DNA from: Flavobacterium supellecticarium
Lineage (GTDB): Bacteria; Bacteroidota; Bacteroidia; Flavobacteriales; Flavobacteriaceae
NCBI RefSeq assembly: GCF_004801375.1
Contig: NZ_SSNZ01000001.1
Span: 248,001 to 312,000, forward strand
Length of the DNA: 64,000 nt
Direction of reading: 5' to 3'
Below the pieces are notes generated by a model that was not told the DNA's origin, ran no database searches, and was given only the letters and a program-made list of their open reading frames with translations. The stretch's first letter is position 1; each line of letters begins with the position of its first letter. Of the stretch, positions 8,722 through 17,880 are shown piece after piece. Both the position numbers and the translations under genes were made by a program.

Positions 8722-9594
8722 ATGAGTGTTTTAGTAAATAAAGATTCTAAAATAATTGTTCAAGGATTTACAGGTAGCGAAGGAACTTTCCATGCTACGC
8801 AAATGATTGAATATGGTAGTAACGTTGTAGGTGGAGTTACTCCGGGTAAAGGAGGAACAACCCATTTGGACCGTCCGGTTTTCAACACGGTAAAAGACGC
8901 TGTTGATCAGGCAGGTGCTGATACAACTATCATTTTCGTTCCGCCAGCTTTTGCTGCTGATGCAATTATGGAAGCTGCGGATGCGGGTATCAAAGTGATC
9001 ATCACGATTACAGAAGGTATTCCGGTAGCCGATATGATTAAAGCTTATGATTATATTAAACACAGAGACTGTCGTTTAGTTGGACCTAACTGTCCGGGTG
9101 TAATCACTCCGGGTGAAGCTAAAGTTGGTATCATGCCAGGTTTCGTTTTCAAAAAAGGAACTGTAGGTATCGTTTCTAAATCAGGAACCTTAACATACGA
9201 AGCAGCTGATCAGGTTGTAAAACAAGGTTTAGGAATTACTACAGCTATCGGAATTGGTGGTGACCCGATCATCGGAACTACAACGAAAGAAGCGGTAGAA
9301 TTATTAATGAACGATCCGGAAACAGAATGTATCATCATGATCGGAGAGATTGGTGGACAATTAGAAGCGGATGCAGCACGTTGGATCAAAGCTGACGGAA
9401 ACCGTAAACCAGTAATCGGATTTATCGCTGGTGAAACCGCTCCGAAAGGAAGAACAATGGGTCACGCTGGTGCGATTGTTGGTGGTGCTGATGATACTGC
9501 GGAAGCTAAAAAACGTATCATGAGAGAAAACGGAATCCACGTAGTAGATTCTCCGGCTGAAATCGGTAAAAAAGTAAAAGAAGTATTGGGTTAA
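8722..9594 (+). CDS. sucD: Succinyl-CoA synthetase alpha subunit
   Basis: TCA-cycle enzyme subunit that interconverts succinyl-CoA and succinate with substrate-level phosphorylation. The 290-residue length is typical. Visible features are the CoA-binding Rossmann start ([20 protein letters not shown]), the [13 protein letters not shown] segment, and the phosphohistidine His248 in [10 protein letters not shown]. The beta subunit gene is not adjacent, which is common in Flavobacteriaceae. A terminator follows. Confidence 0.97.
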   Translation: MSVLVNKDSKIIVQGFTGSEGTFHATQMIEYGSNVVGGVTPGKGGTTHLDRPVFNTVKDAVDQAGADTTIIFVPPAFAADAIMEAADAGIKVIITITEGIPVADMIKAYDYIKHRDCRLVGPNCPGVITPGEAKVGIMPGFVFKKGTVGIVSKSGTLTYEAADQVVKQGLGITTAIGIGGDPIIGTTTKEAVELLMNDPETECIIMIGEIGGQLEADAARWIKADGNRKPVIGFIAGETAPKGRTMGHAGAIVGGADDTAEAKKRIMRENGIHVVDSPAEIGKKVKEVLG

Positions 9595-9616
9595 TTCCCG
9601 GTTACTATAAAAATGT

Positions 9617-9646
9617 AGGGCTGTCTGTTTAGACGGCCCTTTTTTT
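9617..9646 (+). terminator. sucD terminator
   Basis: Stem GGGCTGTCT with AGACGGCCC (one G-T pair), loop GTTT, then a run of seven T. Confidence 0.85.
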
Positions 9647-9659
9647 ATCGCTATTTGCT

Positions 9660-9692
9660 ACACCTGACAGGTTTCGAAAACCTGTCAGGTGT
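9660..9692. repeat. 33-bp palindromic repeat, copy 1
   Basis: Inverted repeat with arms ACACCTGACAGGTTT and AAACCTGTCAGGTGT around a 3-nt centre (CGA). It lies between the convergent 3' ends of sucD and the DinB gene. Same sequence at 22926 and 29386, degenerate at 21979 and 24012. Confidence 0.9.
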
Positions 9693-9706
9693 TATATATT
9701 GGATCA

Positions 9707-10261
9707 TTAAATATTTGTTGAATACTGTTTTAAAACATTCGAAGCCTGTTTGATATGACGTTCGTTATGATAAATTAGAAACGATAGGGTATCGCCCAAT
9801 TGCAAACGAATAAGCCTGCTCAGGCTAGTAGCAGTTTTGTTTTTGATCAGATCAACTTGCTGTGCCTGATCAAGAATAAGCAATAACGTTTCCTGTTGCG
9901 TAATAAAAACATCCAGAACACCTTGATCCAGTTGACTTCCAATAGGATTATAACTTTTTAATGATTTTATTTTTGACTGACTTTCCGCTTTCATCATTCG
10001 GGCAAAATAACCGCCTAAAACTCCGGTTTTATAAAACAATCGCGGCTTTTTATAACGGGCTTTTGCAATACAACGATTTAGTTCCGGCAGATAAAAATCA
10101 CCATAACGATTCAGATGTTCAAGACATTCCAAAATACTCCAGCTTTTTTCCGATTGCCGCCAGTTAAGTGTTTTCGGATTATTAGTTTTAAAAGAATTCG
10201 CAATTTCAATATTACTTTTGGTTATTGTGGTTAATTCGTCCAGTAGTTGCTTTGTTTCCAT
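9707..10261 (-). CDS. DinB-family metalloenzyme-like protein
   Basis: A 184-residue four-helix-bundle protein of the DinB superfamily. The three-histidine metal site can be placed: one His in SILECLEHLNRYG (about residue 48) and two in FLIYHNERHIKQ (about 165 and 169). Family members include bacillithiol S-transferases and other thiol-dependent enzymes; the reaction here is unknown. It lies 56 nt downstream of a Crp/Fnr-type regulator gene on the same strand, and the pair probably forms one unit. A 33-bp palindrome lies just past its stop codon. Confidence 0.8.
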   Translation of the reverse strand: METKQLLDELTTITKSNIEIANSFKTNNPKTLNWRQSEKSWSILECLEHLNRYGDFYLPELNRCIAKARYKKPRLFYKTGVLGGYFARMMKAESQSKIKSLKSYNPIGSQLDQGVLDVFITQQETLLLILDQAQQVDLIKNKTATSLSRLIRLQLGDTLSFLIYHNERHIKQASNVLKQYSTNI

Positions 10262-10317
10262 CGTTTAAATATTTATACAAAATTCGGATATGACGGACGA
10301 ATAAAAATTGATACAAA

Positions 10318-10854
10318 TCAAGACTTTTTAATGCGCGATAAAGTTTCGGCTGTCATACGAAGATAGGAGGCGATGTATTTATCCGGAATTTCCTGAAAAA
10401 CCTGCGGACTTCGTTTTAAAACACTTTTATACCGATCGACAGGCGAAGCCATTAGCAGATCTCTTTCCCGTTCCATTTGTTGGAGTATCAGCTGACCGAG
10501 TATTGTATTCCATAATTTTAAATGCGTTAGATCGCTTTCTATAAAATTCAGCAGACTTCTTTTTGAGATGGTTCGAACGGTGCATTTTTTCAGTGCCTGA
10601 ATATAAAACTGTGTAGGTTTGTCCGTGAAAAAGCTATCAATGGCCGTAACAAACGAATTTTTATAACCAAACCGGATGGTATTTTCTTCTTCCGTGTCAA
10701 CGGTAAACACCCGGACGCTACCTTCAACAATAAAGAAAACAGTCGAATCCAGACTGCCTTCGGTTATCAGGTAAGCATTTCGTTTAAAAATCGTTTCGGT
10801 TTCCCAAAGCTTGTTTTCTAATAATAAAGTATATAAAGTTTCGATAGCATTCAT
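10318..10854 (-). CDS. Crp/Fnr-family regulator
   Basis: A 178-residue protein with the cyclic-nucleotide-binding-like beta barrel at residues 20-110 (GSLDSTVFFIVEGSVRVF, ENTIRFGYKNSFVTA) and a short C-terminal winged-helix region, ending in the recognition-helix pattern YIASYLRMTAETLSRIKK. This compact form is frequent in Bacteroidota, where effectors are mostly unknown. It has no iron-sulfur cysteine cluster, so an Fnr-type oxygen sensor is unlikely. It probably controls itself and the DinB gene downstream. Confidence 0.85.
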   Translation of the reverse strand: MNAIETLYTLLLENKLWETETIFKRNAYLITEGSLDSTVFFIVEGSVRVFTVDTEEENTIRFGYKNSFVTAIDSFFTDKPTQFYIQALKKCTVRTISKRSLLNFIESDLTHLKLWNTILGQLILQQMERERDLLMASPVDRYKSVLKRSPQVFQEIPDKYIASYLRMTAETLSRIKKS

Positions 10855-11047
10855 ATAGGAAACAATTGTGTTATCATCATAAAAAGAATGTTATCAAAGA
10901 TATTAAAATAGAAAGGGTAAGAGGTTTTATTTTTAAAGTGATTATGGTGTTGTAAATCAGGTAATTATTTTTGATAACAAAATTAAGATAGCACAAATTG
11001 TCTATATTTATATTACAAATAAAGATAACAGAACTAAAAATAACAAT

Positions 11048-11587
11048 ATGGAAGGACAACAATACGCATTTCAGCCTTTTTCGAACGACGAAATCGAAAA
11101 CCTACGAGAGGAAATGAAAAAACTGGAAATCAGTTTAGATCACGCTGAAAACAGGGATTCTTTTTTTGAAAATCCGTACGCCTCTTTGATGAATAATTTT
11201 AACATAAAGATTTTAAAAAGAGTTCGGTTTAATGATGATTTCGTTGCAGTTTTTAACGAGAATATTCGAAAATTCCGACCTCTATTTAATAAATGCTTGA
11301 TTTGTAAAGTAGCAGTAATGATACTGCTTTATACCTTATTGTCCTACACCGGGTTCATCGATATTGCAGATATACCAGCTTTGATTTTGGCTTCTGAATT
11401 TATCAAAGGAATCGAAGATTTTTTTGGAGGCACACGTACGGAAATTGAAAAACTTCTGAAAATAATAAAAGAAACCCTTAAAGCACTCTCGGTTCCGAAT
11501 ATTGCACTACAGATTTGCCAGTATTTTGGTTTTTGTTCGCTATCGATTGATACGGAAAAAAACAATAATAGTGTAAGACATGTATAA
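11048..11587 (+). CDS. Hypothetical protein with one membrane helix
   Basis: A 179-residue protein that I do not recognise. It begins with a charged helical region (NDEIENLREEMKKLEISLDHAENR), has a probable transmembrane or membrane-associated stretch at about 80-115 (CKVAVMILLYTLLSYTGFIDI) and a helical C-terminal part with several cysteines. No neighbour suggests a job: the regulator pair on one side is divergent and the riboswitch-controlled transporter on the other is separate. Confidence 0.55.
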   Translation: MEGQQYAFQPFSNDEIENLREEMKKLEISLDHAENRDSFFENPYASLMNNFNIKILKRVRFNDDFVAVFNENIRKFRPLFNKCLICKVAVMILLYTLLSYTGFIDIADIPALILASEFIKGIEDFFGGTRTEIEKLLKIIKETLKALSVPNIALQICQYFGFCSLSIDTEKNNNSVRHV

Positions 11588-11684
11588 AAAGAAGTAAGGT
11601 ACTGTCAAATGTTGAATAATTGTTCTTACATGGTTTATTTTTAATAAAAAAGCGTATTAAGTGATAATTGAGCAAAAAAGCTTT

Positions 11685-11692
11685 TATATTTG
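11685..11692 (+). promoter_or_regulatory. -7 promoter element (TATATTTG) of the S-box-like leader
   Basis: TAnnTTTG match directly before the structured leader, so transcription would start at about 11697-11700, at the first base of the predicted P1 helix. TTG at 11668-11670 could be a weak -33 element. Confidence 0.6.
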
Positions 11693-11698
11693 CATCAG

Positions 11699-11759
11699 TT
11701 ATCACGAATCTCATAAGAGATAGCAACCTGCAACAACAAGCAAGGTGCTAAAACGATAA
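11699..11759 (+). promoter_or_regulatory. Compact S-box (SAM-I)-like riboswitch candidate
   Basis: Predicted three-helix RNA. P1 pairs TTATC (11699-11703) with GATAA (11755-11759). A short P2 is ATCTC-ATAA-GAGAT (11708-11721). P3 is AGCAACCTGC (11722-11731) with GCAAGGTGCT (11740-11749), including the offset A bulges and the GCAACC/AAGGTGC sequence that define the P3 of SAM-I riboswitches. The usual long P2 with kink-turn and the P4 hairpin are absent. The downstream gene is a NhaC-family transporter, a class known to include S-box-controlled methionine transporters. An expression platform was not resolved in the following 95 nt. Confidence 0.55.
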
Positions 11760-11856
11760 GCCAATTCTGTTGGAAAAAATGTTGTTATTTTTTCATACAC
11801 TATTTTCTGGTTCAGTTTTGCTTGTCTCGTGAGCTTATTTAATTTCTAAGCAATCG

Positions 11857-13179
11857 ATGATGAAAAAAAACAAAACAAAAAACGGCGCGTTAGCCTTACT
11901 GCCGTTATTCGTATTTATTTTTACTTTTTTAGGAGCCGGAATACTGCTGGACGATTTTTACGCTTTTCCGTCTCCGGTAGCGGTGTTAACCGGAATTATT
12001 GCAGCCTTTCTGTTATTTAAACCCTCTGTTTCCGATAAAGTCGACACACTGATCAAAGGATGTGGCGACAGTAAAATCATGACTATGTGTCTTATTTACC
12101 TATTGGCCGGGGCTTTTGCCAGTGTGACGAAGGCTATGGGTGGTGTCGATTCGGTTGTGAATCTGGGAATCAATCATATTAATTCGGAATATTTTCCGTT
12201 GGGTATTTTCCTGATTGCGTCCTTTTTGTCTACAGCAACCGGAACTTCGGTCGGTGCGATAGTGGCATTAGGACCTATAGCGGTTAATCTGGCTGATAAA
12301 AGTGGTGCTTCTTTACCATTAATTGGCGGATCGTTGTTAGGCGGGGCGATGTTGGGGGATAACCTGTCGATTATTTCCGATACAACCATTGCAGCCACCC
12401 AATCGTTAGGTTGTGAAATGAAAGATAAATTCAAAGTCAATTTGTTTATCGCTTTACCGGCGGCGTTGATCACCGTTTTACTATTGTTATTTTTTGGTTT
12501 TAACAGCGAAGCGACATCAGTAGTGATCGAAAAAGGAACGTACGAATGGATCAATCTGTTGCCTTATATACTCGTAATTGTTTTGGCAGTAGTAGGGATA
12601 AACGTTTTTGTAACACTGCTAACCGGTATTGTGGTAGCGGGAATCATTGGATTAGCGGGGAATGACTTTGCGGTATTGGATTTTACAAAAATTGTCTACG
12701 AAGGATTTACCAGTATGACCGACATTTTCCTGTTGTCGATGTTAACCGGCGGATTGGCCGCGCTTGTCGAACAGGCGGGAGGGATCAACTACGTACTAAA
12801 GACGGTCAAAGCGAGAGTAAAAAATAAACGATCGGCACAACTGGGTATCGGTGCGTTGGTGAGTTTTGTAAACCTAGCCATTGCGAATAATACGGTATCG
12901 ATAGTGATTACAGGAAGTATTGCCAAAGAAATCAACGACGAATACCATCTGAGTCCGCGTAAAACGGCGACCATACTCGATATCTTCTCCTGTGTGGTAC
13001 AAGGGATTCTGCCATATGGCGCTCAGGTACTGTTATTACTGAACTTTGCCGGTGGAAAACTTGGCTTTTTCGATCTGATCGGAAATACCTGGTATGTCGT
13101 CTTTCTGTTTTTGTTTACACTTATAGCGATCTATAGCCGTTATTGGGATCGATTAACCAATAAATTCTTTAAAGTTTAG
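11857..13179 (+). CDS. NhaC-family transporter, probable methionine importer (MetT-like)
   Basis: A 440-residue inner-membrane protein with about 11 hydrophobic segments, of the NhaC Na+/H+ antiporter superfamily. Conserved parts are ATGTSVGAIVALGPIAV, the GAMLGDNLSIISDTTIAA motif, and near the C-terminus FSCVVQGILPYGAQVLL. Family members transport Na+/H+ or amino acids. Because a SAM-riboswitch-like leader precedes it, methionine uptake is the favoured role, following the MetT assignment made by comparative genomics of S-box regulons; this is inference. Two tandem ATG codons occur at the start (11857 and 11860). It stands alone. Confidence 0.8.
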   Translation: MMKKNKTKNGALALLPLFVFIFTFLGAGILLDDFYAFPSPVAVLTGIIAAFLLFKPSVSDKVDTLIKGCGDSKIMTMCLIYLLAGAFASVTKAMGGVDSVVNLGINHINSEYFPLGIFLIASFLSTATGTSVGAIVALGPIAVNLADKSGASLPLIGGSLLGGAMLGDNLSIISDTTIAATQSLGCEMKDKFKVNLFIALPAALITVLLLLFFGFNSEATSVVIEKGTYEWINLLPYILVIVLAVVGINVFVTLLTGIVVAGIIGLAGNDFAVLDFTKIVYEGFTSMTDIFLLSMLTGGLAALVEQAGGINYVLKTVKARVKNKRSAQLGIGALVSFVNLAIANNTVSIVITGSIAKEINDEYHLSPRKTATILDIFSCVVQGILPYGAQVLLLLNFAGGKLGFFDLIGNTWYVVFLFLFTLIAIYSRYWDRLTNKFFKV

Positions 13180-13211
13180 CGGTATTACAGACAGATTAAA
13201 AACCGAATTGT

Positions 13212-13219
13212 TATATTTG
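13212..13219 (+). promoter_or_regulatory. -7 promoter element (TATATTTG) of fabG
   Basis: TAnnTTTG match 34 nt before the fabG start, in the 74-nt gap after the NhaC-family gene. Confidence 0.6.
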
Positions 13220-13253
13220 TTACTTATTTCAAATAAACAAACTTAATCGTAAT

Positions 13254-14000
13254 ATGAAATTACTGGAAGGAAAAACCGCAATCATCACAGGAGCGAGTAG
13301 AGGAATCGGAAGAGGAATAGCCGAAGTATTTGCAAAACAAGGTGCTAATGTAGCTTTTACCTATAGTGCTTCTGCCGAAGCAGCAAAAGCTTTAGAAAAC
13401 GAATTAATGGCTTTGGGTGTAAAAGCAAAAGGATACCAGTCGAATGCAGCCGATTTTAATGAAGCTCAGAAATTAGTAGATGATGTAATTACAGAATTCG
13501 GAAATGTTGATATTCTGATCAATAACGCGGGAATTACAAAAGACAACCTTTTAATGCGTATTTCGGAAGAGGATTTCGACAGCGTAATCGATGTAAACTT
13601 AAAATCGGTTTTCAACATGACGAAAGCGGTTCAGAAGATTATGCTAAAAAACCGTGCGGGTTCTATTATCAATATGAGTTCGGTGGTTGGAGTAAAAGGA
13701 AATGCTGGACAAACTAACTACGCGGCTTCTAAAGCAGGTGTAATCGGTTTCTCAAAATCGGTAGCCTTGGAATTAGGTTCCAGAAATATCCGTTGTAACG
13801 TAATCGCACCGGGATTCATCGAAACAGAAATGACAGCCAAATTAAACGAAGACGTTGTAAAAGGATGGAGAGAAAACATTCCGTTAAAAAGAGGTGGAAC
13901 TCCGGAAGATGTAGCCAATGCTTGCGTTTTCTTATCGTCTGACATGAGTGCTTATGTAACCGGCCAGGTGTTAAATGTTGACGGAGGTATGTTGACATAA
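13254..14000 (+). CDS. fabG: 3-oxoacyl-ACP reductase FabG
   Basis: NADPH-dependent reductase of the fatty acid elongation cycle, 248 residues. The short-chain dehydrogenase hallmarks are clear: TGASRGIGRGIA nucleotide motif at residues 13-24, NNAG at about 89-92, catalytic Ser in INMSSVVG, and the YAASKAG block with the catalytic Tyr and Lys (about 154 and 158). The C-terminus YVTGQVLNVDGGM is that of true FabG proteins. It has its own promoter; a VWA-like gene follows after 59 nt. Confidence 0.95.
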   Translation: MKLLEGKTAIITGASRGIGRGIAEVFAKQGANVAFTYSASAEAAKALENELMALGVKAKGYQSNAADFNEAQKLVDDVITEFGNVDILINNAGITKDNLLMRISEEDFDSVIDVNLKSVFNMTKAVQKIMLKNRAGSIINMSSVVGVKGNAGQTNYAASKAGVIGFSKSVALELGSRNIRCNVIAPGFIETEMTAKLNEDVVKGWRENIPLKRGGTPEDVANACVFLSSDMSAYVTGQVLNVDGGMLT

Positions 14001-14059
14001 TTATTAATTGAAATAATGTAAAACCTTAAAAATTAAAAGTTTAATAGCGAATATATATA

Positions 14060-16087
14060 ATGACAACATCTACAATTGTATTGCTGATATTAGCTATTAG
14101 TGTTGCTTTTGGTTTAGCGTTTTACCAATATTTATACAAAGCCGGGAACAGGTCGAAAATACACCTGTTTCTGGCTTTTTTACGTTTTCTGACGTTATTG
14201 ACCATTTTTATATTACTGATCAATCCGGTTATTTCCCGAAAAACCTATCAGGATGTAAAAACACCTTTGCCGGTAATTGTCGATAATTCCCAATCGATTC
14301 ACGAGCTAAAACAGGGCGATCTGGCCAAATCACTATCCGAAAAAATAGCAGAGAACAGTGCTTTAAAAGAGAAATACGATGTGCAATTGTATACTTTCGA
14401 TGCCGATTTTTCAGCCGGAAAACAACCCGATTTTAAAGGAAAACAAACACATATTGATCTGGTAGCTCAAAATTTAAAGCAATTTTACCGCAATCAGAAT
14501 TATCCGGTAGTAGTGCTGACCGATGGGAATCAGACGATTGGAAATGATTATGTGTATAGTTTTCAGCAAAATACAACCGTTTTTCCGTTAGTATTAGGTG
14601 ATACAACAACATTCCTGGATTTGAAAATCAACCAGTTGAATGTGAATAAATATGCATTTTTAAAAAATAAATTCCCGGTTGAAGTCTTTTTACAATATAG
14701 CGGAACCAAAAATGTCAATGCCGTTTTTAGTATTCAGCAAGGTAATGGAACGGTATATAAACAAAATGTAACTTTTGGTCCGTCTAAAAAAGCGCAGGTA
14801 ATTTCGGTTTTGCTTAACGCTGATAAAGTAGGTGTGCAGACGTACAAAGCTGTTATTATGTCGGCCGAAAACGAAAAAAACAAATACAACAATACCAAGA
14901 ATTTTGCGGTAGAAGTTATCGATCAACGGTCGGAAATTGCATTGGTTTCGTCTTTAAATCATCCCGATTTAGGAGCGTTAAAGCGTGCAATCGAATCGAA
15001 TCAACAACGTAAAGTAACTATCGTTAATCCAAACGAAATCAATTCATTAAATGATTACAATGTTTTGGTTTTGTATCAACCAAATGCGGATTTTAAAAAG
15101 CTGTTGGAATTAAATAAAAACTTGCAATTAAATACCTGGACGATCACCGGTTTGCAAACGGATTTTAATCTGTTAAACCAATCGCAATCGGCAGTTCAAT
15201 TTAGAATGGGTAGTCAGAAAGAAGATTTCTCAGCCGATTTTAATCCGCAGTTTAATGCCTTTGCTTTGGATAATATTGGTTTTGAACAAATGCCACCGTT
15301 GCAAAATCCATTTGGTACGATAACCCTTACCGGTAATGCGAATGTTTTATTGCAATCCCGAATCCGCAACATTGTATCCGGAAATCCGCTATTGGTTTTT
15401 ACTGAAAACGGCGCGAAACGAAATGCCTATCTTTTTGGTGAAAACATCTGGAAATGGCGTGTCGAAAGTCATCTGAAAACCAAATCGTTTGAACAATTCG
15501 ATATTTTTATCGATAAAACAATACAATTTCTGGCTTCAAATGCCTTAAAAAAATCGTTGGTTGTCCAACATGAAAGCTTTTATAATTCCGGTGAAACCAT
15601 CGAAATTACAGCACAATACTTTAATAAAAACTACGAATTCGACGAAAATGCCCGTCTTACTATTCAATTAAAAAATAAAAAGACCAATGCGGTTAAAAAT
15701 TACGACTTCCTAAAAGGGAATGGCGAATACAAAGTAAACCTCGACGGACTTGAAGCAGGTCAGTATGGATTTGTAGTAAAAGAAAACCAATCCAAAACAT
15801 CGTATAGCGGCAACTTTGAAGTATTGGATTTTGAAATCGAAAAACAATTCGTAAACCCGGATGTAGCGCGATTGACACAATTGGCTGCGAATACGAACGG
15901 TAAAGCCTATTATCCGAATCAGGTGGATGCTTTAATCAAAGTCTTATCCGAAAATCCGAATTATGTTCCGGTACAAAAAGCCGTAATTACACAATCGCCT
16001 TTAATCGATTGGAAAGGTTTATTGATCATTTTAATAGTAAGTCTTGCGGTAGAATGGTTTGTTCGGAAATACAACGGACTGTTATAA
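14060..16087 (+). CDS. Membrane-anchored VWA-like protein
   Basis: A 675-residue protein with two N-terminal transmembrane helices (residues about 5-27 and 38-58), a large extracytoplasmic region and a last helix near the C-terminus (LLIILIVSLAVEWFV). After the second helix comes PLPVIVDNSQSI, which resembles the first part of a von Willebrand A metal site (DxSxS form), and then VVVLTDGNQTIGNDY, the usual second part. The layout is like BatA/BatB-type and DUF-containing Bacteroidota envelope proteins. A structural or stress-related role at the inner membrane is inferred, with no enzyme motif visible. Confidence 0.75.
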   Translation: MTTSTIVLLILAISVAFGLAFYQYLYKAGNRSKIHLFLAFLRFLTLLTIFILLINPVISRKTYQDVKTPLPVIVDNSQSIHELKQGDLAKSLSEKIAENSALKEKYDVQLYTFDADFSAGKQPDFKGKQTHIDLVAQNLKQFYRNQNYPVVVLTDGNQTIGNDYVYSFQQNTTVFPLVLGDTTTFLDLKINQLNVNKYAFLKNKFPVEVFLQYSGTKNVNAVFSIQQGNGTVYKQNVTFGPSKKAQVISVLLNADKVGVQTYKAVIMSAENEKNKYNNTKNFAVEVIDQRSEIALVSSLNHPDLGALKRAIESNQQRKVTIVNPNEINSLNDYNVLVLYQPNADFKKLLELNKNLQLNTWTITGLQTDFNLLNQSQSAVQFRMGSQKEDFSADFNPQFNAFALDNIGFEQMPPLQNPFGTITLTGNANVLLQSRIRNIVSGNPLLVFTENGAKRNAYLFGENIWKWRVESHLKTKSFEQFDIFIDKTIQFLASNALKKSLVVQHESFYNSGETIEITAQYFNKNYEFDENARLTIQLKNKKTNAVKNYDFLKGNGEYKVNLDGLEAGQYGFVVKENQSKTSYSGNFEVLDFEIEKQFVNPDVARLTQLAANTNGKAYYPNQVDALIKVLSENPNYVPVQKAVITQSPLIDWKGLLIILIVSLAVEWFVRKYNGLL

Positions 16088-16252
16088 GATCCGTTTTACC
16101 TTTGGCAAACTTTGCTGAATCAATTTCTATATTCTATTTCCTGTTTAAATAGCATCGATCTGTAAAACGAAGAAGGATAGCCATTGCTTATTATAAACCA
16201 GAGTAGTGTTGTAGTGCTAATCCCATTTTTCAATTATGATTTGATTTACAAT

Positions 16253-16287
16253 AAAAAAATCCTGATTTTTCTAAATCAGGATTTTTT
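16253..16287. terminator. Bidirectional terminator between convergent genes
   Basis: Stem CCTGATTT (16261-16268) with AAATCAGG (16273-16280), flanked by an A-run on the left and a T-run on the right, so it can end transcription from both sides. Confidence 0.85.
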
Positions 16288-16317
16288 ATATGGGTTTTTG
16301 TTTGTAATCCGAAAGGT

Positions 16318-16755
16318 TTACTCTTCATCATCGTCTTCTTCGTCGTCCTCGTCATAATCGCGATCTTCATCATCGTCCTCGTCATCGTAGTCCTCATCAT
16401 CTTCATCATCCTCATCTCCGTCATCTTGAGATTTTTTAGGTTTGGATGGTTTCGACTTTTTAGCGTCGTCATCCTCGCCATCTTCGATGTCAAGTCCTTT
16501 GATGTCTAATGTATCTTCTGCTGCGATATCATCTTCATCATCGTCGAAATTTTCAATTCTGTCAGCAAGTTTAGTACTTACTTTTACTAAGTAGATTGTA
16601 TCTTCAGTTCGTACTTCAACTGCTTCAACTGTTTCATTCTTAGCATTTTTAAAACGGATAACATCAGAATCATCGTATCCGTCTGGAAATTTCTCAACTA
16701 GGAGCGTTAAGATTTCATTTGTTAATTTAGCGTAATCTACAATTACTCTTTTCAT
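16318..16755 (-). CDS. Conserved protein with long Asp/Glu-rich tail
   Basis: A 145-residue protein. The first 70 residues form a compact alpha/beta region (MKRVIVDYAKLTNEIL, DTIYLVKVSTKLADRI). The remaining part is almost only Asp, Glu, Lys and Ser, with a final stretch of about 45 residues close to 85% acidic, a low-complexity tail likely to be disordered. I recall flavobacterial relatives being labelled DNA primase, but no primase motif is visible. The tail resembles those of nucleic-acid mimics or RNA polymerase delta; function unknown. Terminator shared with the VWA-like gene. Confidence 0.75.
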   Translation of the reverse strand: MKRVIVDYAKLTNEILTLLVEKFPDGYDDSDVIRFKNAKNETVEAVEVRTEDTIYLVKVSTKLADRIENFDDDEDDIAAEDTLDIKGLDIEDGEDDDAKKSKPSKPKKSQDDGDEDDEDDEDYDDEDDDEDRDYDEDDEEDDDEE

Positions 16756-16852
16756 TCGTTGTTTTTTAATGCTTGTTGTTGTTTCAAATGTAATATCCTA
16801 AATCGTATTTTCAAATAAAAAATCCTGTTTTTTTTAGGGCAAACATTAAAAA

Positions 16853-17824
16853 TTACATATCCAATAAGTAAGCAAAAATAAGCGGTGCCACGATAGTTGC
16901 ATCCGATTCGATTACAAATTTTGGTGTATTTATATCTAATTTACCCCAAGTGATTTTTTCATTTGGAACTGCTCCGGAATACGAACCGTAACTTGTAGTT
17001 GAATCGGAGATCTGACAGAAGTAACTCCAGAAAGGTACATCGTGCATTTCCATATCCTGGTACAACATCGGAACCACACAAATAGGGAAGTCACCGGCAA
17101 TACCACCACCAATTTGGAAGAAACCAACACCTTTGTCGCTGTTTTTTGTATACCAGTCGGCAAGGAACGTCATGTATTCGATACCCGATTTCATGGTCGT
17201 CGCTTTTAATTCGCCTTTAATTACGTAGGAAGCGAAGATATTACCCATGGTACTGTCTTCCCATCCCGGAACAACAATTGGTAGGTTTTTTTCTGCCGCA
17301 GCATACATCCAGCTGTCTTTTAAGTCGATTTCGTAATATTCTTCCAAACATCCTGAAAGTAGCATTTTATACATGAATTCGTGCGGGAAATAACGTTCTC
17401 CGGCATCTTCTGCATCTTTCCAGATTTTGTGGATATGTTTTTGTAAACGACGGAAAGCTTCGTGCTCCGGAATACAAGTATCCGTTACACGGTTCAGACC
17501 TCTTTCCAATAAATCCCATTCCTCCTGAGGTGTTAAATCACGGTAGTTTGGAACACGCTCGTAGTGTGAGTGTGCTACAAGGTTCATGATATCCTCTTCC
17601 AGGTTGGCTCCTGTACAGGAGATGATTTGTACTTTATCTTGACGGATCATTTCAGCAAAAATCTTTCCTAATTCTGCTGTACTCATAGCTCCGGCTAATG
17701 TCACCATCATTTTTGCACCGTTCTGTAGTTGCGCTTCGTAGGCTTTGGCCGCATCAACTACCGTCGCAGAGTTGAAATGTAAATAATACTTTTCAATAAA
17801 CTGACTGATTGGTCCTTTACTCAT
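16853..17824 (-). CDS. Deoxyhypusine-synthase-like protein
   Basis: A 323-residue member of the deoxyhypusine synthase family. The NAD-binding and active-site regions are visible: VTLAGAMSTAELGKIF, SCTGANLEEDIMN, GGGIAGDFPICVVPML, and near the end NEKITWGKLD, where Lys295 matches the catalytic lysine of the eukaryotic enzyme. Bacteria lack eIF5A, so this protein probably transfers an aminobutyl group between polyamines (homospermidine-synthase-like) or acts on another target. It lies 56 nt downstream of an arginine decarboxylase gene on the same strand, which supports a polyamine role. Confidence 0.85.
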   Translation of the reverse strand: MSKGPISQFIEKYYLHFNSATVVDAAKAYEAQLQNGAKMMVTLAGAMSTAELGKIFAEMIRQDKVQIISCTGANLEEDIMNLVAHSHYERVPNYRDLTPQEEWDLLERGLNRVTDTCIPEHEAFRRLQKHIHKIWKDAEDAGERYFPHEFMYKMLLSGCLEEYYEIDLKDSWMYAAAEKNLPIVVPGWEDSTMGNIFASYVIKGELKATTMKSGIEYMTFLADWYTKNSDKGVGFFQIGGGIAGDFPICVVPMLYQDMEMHDVPFWSYFCQISDSTTSYGSYSGAVPNEKITWGKLDINTPKFVIESDATIVAPLIFAYLLDM

Positions 17825-17880
17825 TTCTTAATTATTTAAAGTTAATGTCTGCTTTTGTAGAAAAGTCAAACATACTGAAT

